Assembly: GCA_900318115.1 (NCBI GenBank)
Contig: ONJJ01000016.1
Coordinates: forward strand, 1 to 63,106
Direction: 5' to 3'
DNA from: an uncultured Prevotellaceae bacterium
GTDB lineage: Bacteria; Bacteroidota; Bacteroidia; Bacteroidales; Bacteroidaceae
DNA length: 63,106 nt
Part shown: in pieces, positions 8,644 to 18,384 of the stretch
Layout of the letters: every line of letters starts with the position of its first letter
How positions within the stretch are numbered: the first letter of the stretch is position 1
Position numbers and translations under genes: made by a program
The notes under the pieces: model-generated
Seen by the model: only the letters and a program-made list of their open reading frames with translations
Databases searched by the model: none
Told to the model about the DNA's origin: nothing

Positions 8644-9633
8644 TTATCTACCAGCGTTTTCTCCGAACTGAGGTGCTGCGGCATTGGCGGAAGGCACTTG
8701 TCCGTCGATGAATGGCCAGCCTTGGGCGTCCCACTGAACGCGGTCCAGATAGACCTTGCGCCCGCCGTCGATGTCCTTGGCGTCGAAGCCGTGGTAGAGG
8801 ATCCAGTCCTGCCCGGCATCGTCCTGCACGATTTCGGAGCAGTGGCCGGGTCCCACGACGAGGTCGCTGCGGTGGAGCAGCATCTCGAAATGGTTCTGCA
8901 TCGCGGAGCCTCCCTTGCGGTCGAGGTAGGGGCCGAAGACGTTCTTGGCCCGTGCCACCACGAGGTGGTAGGTGCTCCGCTCGCCTTCGCAGCAGGTGCC
9001 CGCCGAACCGATGAGGTAGTAGTATCCATCGCGGTAGTGGATGTAGGTGCCCTCGGTGTGGGTGCCGGCAATCTGCACTTTCTCGGCTCCCTGGCGCACA
9101 CTCAGTCCGTCGTCGGCGAGCTCGATGCCGTAGATTCCGCGGAAACTGCCCCAGAAGAGGTACTTGCGGCCGTGGTCTTCGATGTAGAAGGGGTCGATGC
9201 TGTTCTGTACGCCTATCTCGTTGCTGATGAACAGCTTGCCTACGTCAGTGAAGGGACCTTGGGGCTGCTCGGCCGTGGCCACTCCGATGCCGCATTCCCA
9301 TTCGCCTCCCCACTCGGACTTGGAGTAGTAGAGGACGTAGCGGTCGCCGATGCGGTTGATGTCCGGAGCCCAAATGCGTCCACGGGGCACCATCTGCGGG
9401 CGGGTCTCGTCGGTGAAGCAGGTGCCCGTGAAGTTCCAGTGAACCAGGTCGCGCGAAGTATAAATAGGTGTGTTGCGGATGTTTTCCGTGGCGTAGAGGT
9501 AGAAGTCCTGGCCGACGCGGATGACGGTGGGGTCGGGCAGGCTCTGGTTGATGACGGGGTTGACGTACCACGCTTGTGCGTGAGCCATCGTCACCTGTGC
9601 GGACAGCAGTAGCAGGGTCAGGAACTTCTTCAT
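8644..9633 (-). CDS. Secreted GH43 family glycoside hydrolase
   Basis: This is a predicted arabinofuranosidase or xylosidase of family GH43 (five-bladed beta-propeller, inverting). The ATG at 9633 gives MKKFLTLLLLSAQVTMAHAQ, a clear signal peptide; the longer frame from 9714 adds a non-conserved leader. All three catalytic positions are visible: the general base Asp34 in SLPDPTVIR, the pKa-modulating Asp147 in NSIDPFYI, and the general acid Glu194 in HTEGTYIH. At 329 residues it is a single catalytic domain with no binding module or lipobox, so it is probably periplasmic or soluble. It is divergent from the HTCS regulator 225 bp away. Linkage specificity cannot be read from sequence alone. 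Confidence 0.9.
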   Translation of the reverse strand: MKKFLTLLLLSAQVTMAHAQAWYVNPVINQSLPDPTVIRVGQDFYLYATENIRNTPIYTSRDLVHWNFTGTCFTDETRPQMVPRGRIWAPDINRIGDRYVLYYSKSEWGGEWECGIGVATAEQPQGPFTDVGKLFISNEIGVQNSIDPFYIEDHGRKYLFWGSFRGIYGIELADDGLSVRQGAEKVQIAGTHTEGTYIHYRDGYYYLIGSAGTCCEGERSTYHLVVARAKNVFGPYLDRKGGSAMQNHFEMLLHRSDLVVGPGHCSEIVQDDAGQDWILYHGFDAKDIDGGRKVYLDRVQWDAQGWPFIDGQVPSANAAAPQFGENAGR

Positions 9634-9661
9634 GATGCAGTTTGTGTTAGGTTTCTGGGTG

Positions 9662-9669
9662 CGAAGATA
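9662..9669 (-). promoter_or_regulatory. Possible -7 box for GH43 gene (TATCTTCG)
   Basis: TATCTTCG on the minus strand is one mismatch from TAnnTTTG and lies 28 bp upstream of the GH43 ATG. It is weaker than the other boxes in this window. Confidence 0.3.
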
Positions 9670-9796
9670 CACAGAGTTTGCGATAAAACGCAAAAAAATG
9701 TGCCCGAAATTCAAGAAAACGAAAGAAAAAGCACCAAATCGACTTGTTTCTTGCCTTTTTTTGTCCGGTTTTTGGCGTTGAGTCGCGCAAAAACCT

Positions 9797-9804
9797 TACC
9801 TTTG
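9797..9804 (+). promoter_or_regulatory. -7 box TACCTTTG for HTCS regulator
   Basis: This is a perfect TAnnTTTG box, 53 bp before the chosen HTCS start, with TTTG at 9771-9774 as a plausible -33 element. Confidence 0.55.
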
Positions 9805-9857
9805 CACACCTTCACCTAAAAAACTGCAAACTCTCAACGTTCAACAGCCGATTCAAA

Positions 9858-12800
9858 ATGTTTCGCCGCTACACCTTATTATATATATGTTCGCTTCTGC
9901 TCTTGCTCGCGCAGCCCCTTGGCGCCAGCCGGCTGGCTTTCAAGAGCTATATGGCTGTCGATGGCCTCTCGGACAACTCCGTGCTTTGCGGCTTGCGTGA
10001 CAGCTATGGCTTCATGTGGCTGGGCACGAGCAATGGCCTGAACTGCTTCGACGGCAAGCACAACACCGTTTACCGCAACATGGTGGGCACCGACGTCTCC
10101 TTCGAGAACAACTTGATAACCTCGTTGTTGGAGCAGGATGGCGACATCTGGTTCGGTGGCTCGTTCGGACTCTACGTCTATGAGCGCCAGTCGAACACCT
10201 TTTCGCGCTTCCGTGTCCGGACGAAGTACGGCGTGGTTGTCAGCTCCACCGTACAACACATGGAGCGCACCCCCAACGGACTCATCTGGATCTGCACGCT
10301 GGGGCAGGGCATCTTCTTCTACGATACGGCGTCGGGCACTCTGCGGCAGGACAGCCGGCACAATGCTTTCATCACCGATATCGTTGTCGGAGCCGACGAT
10401 CATGTGTACCTCACCACCCTCGATGGTCACCTCTTGACTTATGACACGGATGGCCGCTACGAGCGTCAGTATGCGGTTCCAGGCTACGTCTCGGACAAGA
10501 GCCGGCTGTGCGTCGAACGTCTGGGCGCCCGCCTGTTTGTGGGCTGTGAGCAGGGCCTCTTCAGCCTGAACACGTCCTCGGATGCCGTGGAATCGGTGCC
10601 ATTGCCGCAGAACGTGGGATTCATCCGCGACCTGCTGTCGATGGACGGCAACCTGGTGATGGGCACGGACCATGGGCTCTACGAATACGACCCCTCTACG
10701 TTGGCTCTCGAGCGTCTGGATGTGGGCGAACACGTACTGACCGACGATCTCATCAACGCCCTCTTGACTGATGCCGACGGCACACTATGGGTGCTCACGG
10801 AGCATGGTGGCGTGTGCTATCGTCCGGCTTCGCCCAGCAGCCTTGAGGTCATTGACCTACCTCCACTGATGGGCAGCGGCACCCGCAATATGGTGCGTGC
10901 CTTCGCCTCCTCCGCTGATGGTAATGTCTGGATTGGAACCGACGCGGGCATCTACCGCTACGACCTCCATCACCCCGCTTCTGTCGGCGCAGCCCCGGTC
11001 AGCACGTTCCCCAGCGAGGTCAACACCCTGCTCGTGGACGGCAGCTCCCTTTGGGTGGGCACTCAGCGTGAAGGGCTCTATGTCATCGACACCTCTTCCG
11101 GCGCTCGTCGCCATTACACCTACTCGCCCGATCGCCCCTACACCCTTCCCAGCAACGTGGTCAATTGCTTGCTGCGCACCCGCTCCGGTGATATCTACGT
11201 CGGCACCAGCTGGGGGCTTCGCCGCTTCGACCGCGCTACGGAGCAGTTTATGGGATTCCTCGAAATCAACTCAATGACGGCTTTCGTCAGTCTCGCCGAG
11301 GATGCTGAGGGCAACATCTGGGCTGCCAGTGCCAACCACGGCCTCTTCCGCAAGGACCGTGCTTCCTCCTCGTTCCGTAACTATGTGGCTCATGCCGACG
11401 ACCCGGGCTCGCTCCCCAGCAACGCTATTACCTGTGTCTGCTGCGACCGTCAGGGCACCGTCTGGGTGACGGCCAAGGAAGGAGGCCTCTGCCGCTATGT
11501 GCCTGAGAGTGATTCCTTTGAATCCTATGGCACCTCGGACCAGTTCTTCGCCCGTAGCCGCATCTATTTCCTCCAGGAAGATGCCCAGCAGAACCTTTGG
11601 CTGGGAACGGAGAACGGGCTCGTCCGGATTGATGCCGACCGCCAGCACTTCACAGAGACCGTCAGCTTCCCCGATGACAAGCAGCGCGAGCAGAAGCCTT
11701 ACAACGCCACGTGCCGCCTGAGCGACGGCCAGATTCTCATGGGCAGCAACAACAACCTGCTGCGTATGAATCCTTCCCGTATGCAGATTTCAGCCCAGAC
11801 CAGCCCTGTTTATATCATGGCTGTCAGTCTTCCCTTCGTGGCCGACGGAAAGAAGGAACTGGCCGAGAAGGGGTTGGACCATCCGCTCTACGTCTCGGAT
11901 GAGATCACTCTCGCGTATCGTGACAACAGTTTCACGCTGCACTTCGCCTCGCCTCGCTTCGATAGCCGCCGCCTGCTGCGCTATGAATATATGCTCCAAG
12001 GCTTCGACAAGAACTGGGCGCGGGGTACCGAAAACGCAGAGGCCACCTATACCAATTTGCCTCCCGGCACCTATGAGTTCCTGCTCCGCGAGGCTGGCAA
12101 CGACAATCCGGATTCCTACGCACGGCTGCGGATGATCATCTTGCCGCCCTGGTACCGCACGGCCTGGGCCTATCTGATTTATGTCCTCCTGCTGGCGGTG
12201 GTCCTGGTCTATGGTGTGCGACGTGCCAATCGTGCCTTCGTCCGCCGCTACGACAAACGCCTGGAAGAATTTCGTCTGACGCAGGAGAAGGAGAACTTCC
12301 AGTCGAAGATCAACTTCTTCATCAACCTCGTCCACGAAATCCGTACGCCCCTCAGCCTCATTAGCTTGCCCCTGGAGCAGATGGAGGATAGCCCCCTCAG
12401 CGATGCCGATCGTCGCCACGTGGGCAGCATCCGACGGAATATGAACTACCTCCTCGGCATCACCAACCAGCTGCTGGATTTCCAGAAAGCAGAGAACGGA
12501 AAGGTCAACCTTCACCTCACTGGCACCGATGTGGGAGAACTCCTGAACCAGATATTCAGTCAGTTCGACGATGCCATGGAGTCGCAGGGCAAGCGTCTGC
12601 AGCTCCAGCTGCCCGAGACAGCCATCGTTGCCAAACTCGACCGCGACAAGGTGTCGAAGGTGATGATGAACCTCCTCGGCAACGCCCTCAAGTACGCTCG
12701 TACGGAGGTCATCCTCCGGCTGGAGCAGACGGACGACGAGCATTTCCGGATTTCGGTCATCGACGATGGACCGGGTATTCCGCCGGCCGAGCGCGAACAT

Positions 12801-13910
12801 ATCTTTGATGTTTACTATCAGATTGCCGGCGACGACACCGCCGCCACCCTCGGGACAGGGCTGGGCTTGGCCTACGCCAAGATGCTCGCCCGCGCTCACG
12901 GCGGCGACCTCGATGAGGTGGATTCCATCGGCGGAGGCTCGAACTTCATGCTTACGATGCCTTTGAGCGGTCCCGATGGGAAAGCCGGTGCCCAAGCTAT
13001 CCCCGTCCTGGAGGAGAACGCTTCCCTCCAAGATGAGTTGTTGAACGACGAGCTCTTGCAGAAAGATAACTCGATGGATGCGAATGAGCCCTCGGAGCAG
13101 GCGACGTCTCCTTCCGGCAAGGAAGGGCAGGGGAGTGGAGCCAAGCTCCACCGCATCCTCGTCGTCGAGGACAACGAGGAACTGCTGGCTTCCGTAAGCG
13201 AGGGACTGCGGAAGTGGTACAAGGTTCTCAAGGCGCGCGATGGCGTGGAGGCACTGGATGTGCTACAGCACCAGGATGTGGACATCGTCGTCAGTGACGT
13301 CATGATGCCGCGCATGGATGGCAACGAACTTTGCCGCACCATTCGCCAGGACATCAACTTCTCCCACCTGCCCGTCATCCTGCTCACCGCCAAGACCACT
13401 GTTGAGGCGAAGGTAGAGGGTATGCAGAGCGGGGCTGATATCTACCTCGAGAAGCCTTTCTCCATGAAGCAGTTGCACCTCCAGCTGCAGAACCTCCTGC
13501 GTATGCGCCAAAACTTCTACGAACGCATGCGGCAGCTGGATGGCTCGCATCTCTCAGAGGAACCTCTGGGTGAGTTCGGAATGAACGAGCAGGACCAGAA
13601 ATTCATGCTCCGCCTCCAGGAACTCATCCAACAGAACTTGCGCGACGAGGAATTTTCCATCGATGTCCTGGCCGAGCAGATGAACATGAGTCGAAGTAGC
13701 TTCTATCGCAAGATCAAGGCGCTGACGGACCAGACTCCCATCGATTTCCTCAAGACCCAGCGCTTGGAGCGCGCCGCCTACCTCCTTCGTCGGGGAGGTC
13801 GCATCACGGAAGTTGCCGCCCAGGTCGGCTTCACCTCCAGCAGCTACTTCGCCAAGTGCTTCCGTGCCAAGTTCGGAGTCCTCCCGAAGGAATACGTTGC
13901 CGGCGAATAG
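9858..13910 (+). CDS. Hybrid two-component system sensor/regulator (HTCS)
   Basis: This one-protein inner-membrane sensor and transcription activator is typical of glycan loci. The ATG at 9858 (MFRRYTLLYICSLLLLL) gives a signal peptide and 1350 residues. The periplasmic part is a two-component-regulator beta-propeller (repeats such as GDIWFGGSFGLYVY and GNVWIGTDAGIYRY), then a Y_Y_Y domain and a membrane segment (AWAYLIYVLLLAVVLVYGV). The cytoplasmic part has HisKA (His826 in FFINLVHEIRTPLS) and HATPase (MMNLLGNALKYA, DDGPGIP, GTGLGLAYAK). A receiver domain (phospho-acceptor Asp1147 in VVSDVMMPRMDG) and a C-terminal AraC-type helix-turn-helix (IDVLAEQMNMSRSSFYRKI) complete it. Every key residue is intact. 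It most likely binds an oligosaccharide released from the locus's substrate and activates the operon from 15914. Confidence 0.96.
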   Translation: MFRRYTLLYICSLLLLLAQPLGASRLAFKSYMAVDGLSDNSVLCGLRDSYGFMWLGTSNGLNCFDGKHNTVYRNMVGTDVSFENNLITSLLEQDGDIWFGGSFGLYVYERQSNTFSRFRVRTKYGVVVSSTVQHMERTPNGLIWICTLGQGIFFYDTASGTLRQDSRHNAFITDIVVGADDHVYLTTLDGHLLTYDTDGRYERQYAVPGYVSDKSRLCVERLGARLFVGCEQGLFSLNTSSDAVESVPLPQNVGFIRDLLSMDGNLVMGTDHGLYEYDPSTLALERLDVGEHVLTDDLINALLTDADGTLWVLTEHGGVCYRPASPSSLEVIDLPPLMGSGTRNMVRAFASSADGNVWIGTDAGIYRYDLHHPASVGAAPVSTFPSEVNTLLVDGSSLWVGTQREGLYVIDTSSGARRHYTYSPDRPYTLPSNVVNCLLRTRSGDIYVGTSWGLRRFDRATEQFMGFLEINSMTAFVSLAEDAEGNIWAASANHGLFRKDRASSSFRNYVAHADDPGSLPSNAITCVCCDRQGTVWVTAKEGGLCRYVPESDSFESYGTSDQFFARSRIYFLQEDAQQNLWLGTENGLVRIDADRQHFTETVSFPDDKQREQKPYNATCRLSDGQILMGSNNNLLRMNPSRMQISAQTSPVYIMAVSLPFVADGKKELAEKGLDHPLYVSDEITLAYRDNSFTLHFASPRFDSRRLLRYEYMLQGFDKNWARGTENAEATYTNLPPGTYEFLLREAGNDNPDSYARLRMIILPPWYRTAWAYLIYVLLLAVVLVYGVRRANRAFVRRYDKRLEEFRLTQEKENFQSKINFFINLVHEIRTPLSLISLPLEQMEDSPLSDADRRHVGSIRRNMNYLLGITNQLLDFQKAENGKVNLHLTGTDVGELLNQIFSQFDDAMESQGKRLQLQLPETAIVAKLDRDKVSKVMMNLLGNALKYARTEVILRLEQTDDEHFRISVIDDGPGIPPAEREHIFDVYYQIAGDDTAATLGTGLGLAYAKMLARAHGGDLDEVDSIGGGSNFMLTMPLSGPDGKAGAQAIPVLEENASLQDELLNDELLQKDNSMDANEPSEQATSPSGKEGQGSGAKLHRILVVEDNEELLASVSEGLRKWYKVLKARDGVEALDVLQHQDVDIVVSDVMMPRMDGNELCRTIRQDINFSHLPVILLTAKTTVEAKVEGMQSGADIYLEKPFSMKQLHLQLQNLLRMRQNFYERMRQLDGSHLSEEPLGEFGMNEQDQKFMLRLQELIQQNLRDEEFSIDVLAEQMNMSRSSFYRKIKALTDQTPIDFLKTQRLERAAYLLRRGGRITEVAAQVGFTSSSYFAKCFRAKFGVLPKEYVAGE

Positions 13911-13922
13911 CCCCCTTCCCCT

Positions 13923-14120
13923 GGTGTATCGCCTCCTGCGCCTCGATGTATAGTCTCCTGCACCCTGATGTATCGCCTCCTACACCCTGATGTATCGCCT
14001 CCTACACCCTGTTGTATCGCCTTCTGCACGCTGATGTATCGCCTTCTGCACGCTGATGTATCGCCTCCTGCGCCTCGCTGTATCACCTCCTGCGCCCTGA
14101 TATATCGTCCCCTGTCCCCT
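13923..14120. repeat. 22-bp minisatellite, nine units
   Basis: Nine contiguous 22-bp units follow the HTCS stop by 12 bp, with consensus GATGTATCGCCTCCTGCACC plus CT. Units 3 and 4 are identical; the outer units have diverged. The period is not a multiple of three, so it is not a peptide repeat. With no spacers between units it is not a CRISPR array. Confidence 0.95.
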
Positions 14121-14545
14121 GATGGGTTCGCCTGAAGAGTCGCATCTTATTCTTGGGCTTATGCATTATAATATGGTTCGCGCTTACGCGTGCGCGTGAT
14201 AGCGAGGGCCTCGAAATCACGTCATTTCGTCACAGGAATCGATGTTTCGTTCAGAACTATTTGTGAATGAGTAACTTATGCGTGTGACGTAAGGTGTGAC
14301 GAATTGCGGAAATACGTGACGAAGTGACGAAAAGCATGTTTTTTGCCGTAAATTTGGACAAAAAAGTCACAAAGTCACACCACGTCACACCTTTCGTCAC
14401 ATTGCACTCGGCAGATATTCAGGGCTTTGTGAGCGCCTGTGACGAAGTGACGTGACTTTTCCTTTCCTTACGTGTTTCGGGCTAAGTGAAATTCGTGGAA
14501 TTCGTTGTTCTAAGAATAACCGAAAGTTGAGTTGCGTGTTTCGGA
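14121..14545. repeat. Non-coding region rich in GTGACG/CGTCAC inverted motifs
   Basis: No credible gene is seen. GTGACGTAAGGTGTGACG (14284-14301) and its near-perfect inverted copy (14383-14400, one mismatch) flank further GTGACGAAGTGACG and GTCACAAAGTCACACC blocks, and another block follows at 14440-14453. The whole stretch could fold into a long imperfect hairpin. It separates the HTCS gene from the convergent GH43 lipoprotein gene, so termination is one possible role. Confidence 0.7.
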
Positions 14546-15700
14546 CTACGGAATCGATGCGGGCTTCCCGAAGTCGGGCAGTCCATCGTCGCCCCAGCGG
14601 ACATTGCCGAGGAAGGTGGCGCGGTGCTCGGTCTCGTCGGCTGAGAACCACATCCCTTCGTAGAGCAGGGGAGTGTGGCGGCCGTCGTCGGTGGTGATGA
14701 GGCGCGAGGTGGCAGCGTCGGCAACCAGACAGATATTGGAGGTGCCGCAAAGCGTGGTGAATTGATGAGCGAGGCGCGAGGTGCTGGCCTCCTGTGCTTC
14801 GGTGTCCTTCTCGTCGATGGAGCCCTCCTCCGCCATGATACCCGTGAACAACGGCTCGGGCGACTTGGTCCACGAGGCGGGATCCAGGAGGTCGGCGTTG
14901 GCAGGGGCTGTCAGCATACCCAGCACATGATAGATGGTCCAAATTCCGCTGGCAGAGTAGCAGATGCAGACGTGACGACCATCGGGTGTCAGGAAGGCTT
15001 CGGGGTTCTCGTTGACGTAGATGGGGTAGGCGAGGCGGTTGCCATTGGGATTGATCCACTGCAACTCCCATTCGTATTCGGGATGAGAGAGCATCACTCG
15101 CTCCGAACCGACAGTCCAGGGGTCATCCAGGCGGGCGATGTAGATACATTGTGTCTCTATCTCCGTTCGGCGCTTAGGCCATCCGGACCAGAGGAGATAG
15201 AGGTCGCTGCCAGTGTTCAGCACGGTGGGGTGGAGTCCGAAGTTCCATTCATCGTTGGTCCGCAGCACACCCTTCATCTGCCAGGTGCCCTTCAGCGGGT
15301 CGTCGTTGGTGTTCTCGAGGACGTAGAGGTGGTGGTTGTCCATATTGCCGTCATCGGCTTCGAAATAGATGTACCACGCGCCGCGCAGGCGATGGAGCTC
15401 AGGCGACCAGATATGGAAGAACTTTCCGGTGGTGTCGGGGGTCCATACGGCTTGCGGCTTCGCTTGGGCGATGTCTTCCAGCCGCTCTGTGGCCGTGAGG
15501 TAGATGGTGTCGGCGGCAGGCTGGCTGGTGAAAAAGTAACGTCCCTCGAAGAAGGTGGCGTAGGGGTACTTGCCCTGCGTCAGCATCACAGGGGGCTCGC
15601 CGGTGGAGGAAGCGGTGGGCCGACAGGCTCCCAGGAGCACGCTAAGCCCTATGACGGCCAGCCCTGCGAGCATGATTATGGTCTGACGGGTATTTTTCAT
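14546..15700 (-). CDS. GH43-like lipoprotein glycosidase
   Basis: The ATG at 15700 gives MKNTRQTIIMLAGLAVIGLSVLLGACRP, a lipoprotein signal peptide whose lipobox LLGAC places Cys near residue 26. The mature 384-residue precursor has beta-propeller features of family 43: KFFHIWSPELHRLRGAWYIYF, then WNFGLHPTVL, then NPEAFLTPDGRHVCICYSASG. The last is typical of GH43 subgroups acting on arabinans and related substrates. It is probably anchored at the outer membrane. It is transcribed leftward, convergent with the HTCS gene and divergent from the operon at 15914, with a TACCTTTG box 33 bp upstream. It probably removes arabinose-type side groups. I could not place the catalytic triad with confidence. 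Confidence 0.8.
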   Translation of the reverse strand: MKNTRQTIIMLAGLAVIGLSVLLGACRPTASSTGEPPVMLTQGKYPYATFFEGRYFFTSQPAADTIYLTATERLEDIAQAKPQAVWTPDTTGKFFHIWSPELHRLRGAWYIYFEADDGNMDNHHLYVLENTNDDPLKGTWQMKGVLRTNDEWNFGLHPTVLNTGSDLYLLWSGWPKRRTEIETQCIYIARLDDPWTVGSERVMLSHPEYEWELQWINPNGNRLAYPIYVNENPEAFLTPDGRHVCICYSASGIWTIYHVLGMLTAPANADLLDPASWTKSPEPLFTGIMAEEGSIDEKDTEAQEASTSRLAHQFTTLCGTSNICLVADAATSRLITTDDGRHTPLLYEGMWFSADETEHRATFLGNVRWGDDGLPDFGKPASIP

Positions 15701-15733
15701 CGCGGTTTCGTAATTAATCGTTTCTTTCGGCTG

Positions 15734-15741
15734 CAAAGGTA
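15734..15741 (-). promoter_or_regulatory. -7 box TACCTTTG for GH43 lipoprotein
   Basis: This perfect box on the minus strand, followed by CAG, ends 33 bp before the ATG. Confidence 0.55.
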
Positions 15742-15867
15742 TAAATTTATGTTGTATTAGCGAAAAAATAGGGGCAGGAGATTACTCTTTTTGCACGAAA
15801 ATCGCCTTATGAACGTTTTTTTTTGTGATTTGAAGAGGATTTTGCATTTATTTATCTAAAAAAACGT

Positions 15868-15875
15868 TTACTTTG
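15868..15875 (+). promoter_or_regulatory. Possible -7 box of the sus-like operon (TTACTTTG)
   Basis: TTACTTTG differs from TAnnTTTG at one base and lies 38 bp before the first gene of the rightward operon. It is the natural position for the HTCS-regulated promoter; activator-dependent promoters often have poorer core boxes. No operator repeat was recognised. Confidence 0.4.
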
Positions 15876-15913
15876 TGGCAGAAATCCAAACTAACACCAA
15901 AAAACAAACCACA

Positions 15914-18358
15914 ATGAAGAGACTTTTGACCCTTTCGTTGGTACTTTCGGCAGCTCTCGTCGGCAGCGTGAGTTGCACAGGTAGTACCGAGCCCTCTGCC
16001 GAGCTGTTTCAGCCCTACAAGACAACAGCCCTGCGCACTCCCTCCGTGCCCCTGGTCGTTTCGGACCCGTATTTCTCCATCTGGTCGCCGTATGATCAGC
16101 TCATCGACGGCACCACGCGCCACTGGACGAACGACGAGAAGCCCCTCGACGGCTTCCTGACCGTGGACGGCCAGACCTATCGCTGGATGGGTGCCGAGCG
16201 CACCATCCTCGCAACCATTGTTCCCATGGCCGATGAGGAGGCCTGGACCGCACAGTACAGCCGCACCGTCCAGCCCGAAGGATGGCAGCAACCCACCTTC
16301 GCACCCGGCAACAGCTGGCAGGAAGGTCAGGCCGCCTGGGGCTCCGACGGACTCAGCTACGTCCGCACCCACTGGAGCGACCTGAACAGCGACCTCTACG
16401 TCCGTCGTATCGTCAGCCTCAGCGAAGAGGACCTGAAGGAAGACCTCTATCTGGTCTATTCCCACGACGACGTCTTCGAACTCTATCTCAATGGCACGAA
16501 GGTGGCCGACACGGGCGAGACCTGGGTCGAGGGCGTACAGCTCCACCTCACTCCCGAACTCAAGGGCCTGCTGCACAGCGGCGAGAACCTCATCGCTGCG
16601 CACTGCCACAACACGACAGGCGGCGCCTACACCGACTTCGGCCTCTACAAGAACACCAACAAGTCCGGCAAGGATATCAAGATTGCCGAGCAGAAGAGCG
16701 TGGATGTGCTCGCCACCAACACCTATTATACGTTCGTGTGCGGACCCGTGGAACTGGATGTGGTCTTCACGGCTCCCTTCCTGATGGATGACTACGACCT
16801 GCTCTCTTCGCCCATCAACTACATCTCCTACCAGGTGCGCTCCACCGACGGCAAGCAGCACGACGTCCGCCTCGACTTCGCCGCCGCCAAGGAACTGGCC
16901 CTGAACAAGACCTCCCAAAAGACCCGCTCCGAGATGGTCAACGTCGGTGGTGTGGATTACGCCAAGTGCGGCACCATCGAACAGCCCATCCTCGCCAAGA
17001 AGGGCGACGGCATCTGCATCGACTGGGGCTACCTCTACCTGCCCGCTATCAATGGTCAGGTCAGCGTGGCCGAGGACGGCTCGCTCTGCTACACCCACGA
17101 CTTCGGTAAGACCCAGCAGGCTGCCAGCTACCTCATGCTCGGCTACGACGAGATTCAGGACATCGAATATATGTACAAGCGCTACAAAGCCTACTGGGCC
17201 CACGAGGGCAAGGTCAGCATCTTCGATATGTTCCAGCGCCTGCAGCGCGACTACGCCAGCATCATGCAGCGCTGCCGTGACTTCGACAAGGTCATCTATG
17301 ACGACGCCCTCGCCTCCGGCAACGAACACTATGCCGAGATCCTCAGCGCCAGCTACCGCCACGTTATCGCTGCCCACAAGCTCTTCCAGGACGAGGACGG
17401 CAACCTGCTCTTCTTCTCCAAGGAGAACAACTCCAACGGTTGTGTGAACACCGTGGACCTCACCTATCCCGAGTCTCCCCTGTTCCTCATCTACAACCCC
17501 GACCTGCAGAAGGCCCAGATGACCTCCATCTTCGACTACAGCCTCAGCGGCCGCTGGACCAAGCCCTTCGCAGCCCACGACCTCGGCACCTATCCTATTG
17601 CCAACGGTCAGGTTTACGGCGGCGACATGCCTCTGGAGGAAGCCGGCAACATGCTCACCCTGGCTGCACAGATCAGCCGCATCGAAGGCAACACCAAGTA
17701 CGTGGAGAAGTACTGGGATGTCATCACCACCTGGGCTGACTATCTCTCCGAGAACGGTCAGGATCCCTCCAACCAGCTCTGCACCGACGACTTCGCCGGG
17801 CACTGGGCTCACAACTGCAACCTGAGCATCAAGGCCATCATGGGTGTGGCCGGTTACGCCGAGATGGCCCGCATCAAGGGCGACCAGGAGACCGCCGATA
17901 AATATATGAATCGCGCGCGAGAGATGGCACAGAAGTGGGAGCAGGATGCCCGCGAGGACGACCACTACCGCCTGGCCTTCGACCGCGAAGACACCTGGAG
18001 CCAGAAGTACAACATGATCTGGGACAAGCTCTGGAACCTCAACCTCTTCCCCAACGATGCCATGCAGCGCGACGTGAAGTACTACCTCACGAAGCAGAAC
18101 CAGTATGGCCTGCCCCTGGACTGCCGCAAGGACTACACCAAGAGCGACTGGATCATGTGGACGGCTGGAATGGCTGACTCCAAGGAGGATTTCCTCCAGT
18201 TCGTGGAACCCCTCTACGCCTACATGAACGAGACCCCCTCCCGCGTGCCGACCAGCGACTGGTACGACACCAAGACCTCCTCGATGATCGGCTTCAAGGC
18301 ACGCTCCGTCATCGCAGGCCACTGGATGCGGGTCCTCGTGGACAAACTTGCTAAATAA
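15914..18358 (+). CDS. Glutaminase-like DUF4965/DUF5127 lipoprotein
   Basis: The ATG at 15914 gives a lipoprotein signal (MKRLLTLSLVLSAALVGSVSC) and 814 residues. The N-terminal part (TTALRTPSVPLVVSDPYFSI, WSPYDQLIDGTTRHW) matches proteins annotated with DUF4964/DUF5127 plus a central GtaA-like (alpha/alpha)6 domain. The central region shows SASYRHVIAAHKLFQDEDG and the C-terminal part DDFAGHWAHNCNLSIKAIMG. The family is named after a fungal glutaminase, but many Bacteroidetes members sit in glycan loci, where a glycosidase or glycopeptide role is equally possible. It is first in an operon with 26 bp to the IPT protein, then SusC/D, GH92 and GH76. I am confident of the family, not the substrate. 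Confidence 0.85.
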   Translation: MKRLLTLSLVLSAALVGSVSCTGSTEPSAELFQPYKTTALRTPSVPLVVSDPYFSIWSPYDQLIDGTTRHWTNDEKPLDGFLTVDGQTYRWMGAERTILATIVPMADEEAWTAQYSRTVQPEGWQQPTFAPGNSWQEGQAAWGSDGLSYVRTHWSDLNSDLYVRRIVSLSEEDLKEDLYLVYSHDDVFELYLNGTKVADTGETWVEGVQLHLTPELKGLLHSGENLIAAHCHNTTGGAYTDFGLYKNTNKSGKDIKIAEQKSVDVLATNTYYTFVCGPVELDVVFTAPFLMDDYDLLSSPINYISYQVRSTDGKQHDVRLDFAAAKELALNKTSQKTRSEMVNVGGVDYAKCGTIEQPILAKKGDGICIDWGYLYLPAINGQVSVAEDGSLCYTHDFGKTQQAASYLMLGYDEIQDIEYMYKRYKAYWAHEGKVSIFDMFQRLQRDYASIMQRCRDFDKVIYDDALASGNEHYAEILSASYRHVIAAHKLFQDEDGNLLFFSKENNSNGCVNTVDLTYPESPLFLIYNPDLQKAQMTSIFDYSLSGRWTKPFAAHDLGTYPIANGQVYGGDMPLEEAGNMLTLAAQISRIEGNTKYVEKYWDVITTWADYLSENGQDPSNQLCTDDFAGHWAHNCNLSIKAIMGVAGYAEMARIKGDQETADKYMNRAREMAQKWEQDAREDDHYRLAFDREDTWSQKYNMIWDKLWNLNLFPNDAMQRDVKYYLTKQNQYGLPLDCRKDYTKSDWIMWTAGMADSKEDFLQFVEPLYAYMNETPSRVPTSDWYDTKTSSMIGFKARSVIAGHWMRVLVDKLAK

Positions 18359-18384
18359 TATCACCAATACTAACTTCAACTTTT

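Noticed and set aside
13844-14086. 80-residue leftward frame across the 22-bp repeats
   Set aside because: The Arg/Gly/Thr-rich peptide only reflects repeat translation; the unit is not a multiple of three.
13923-14120. Possible CRISPR array
   Set aside because: Units are directly contiguous with no spacers, diverge gradually toward the ends, and no cas gene is nearby.
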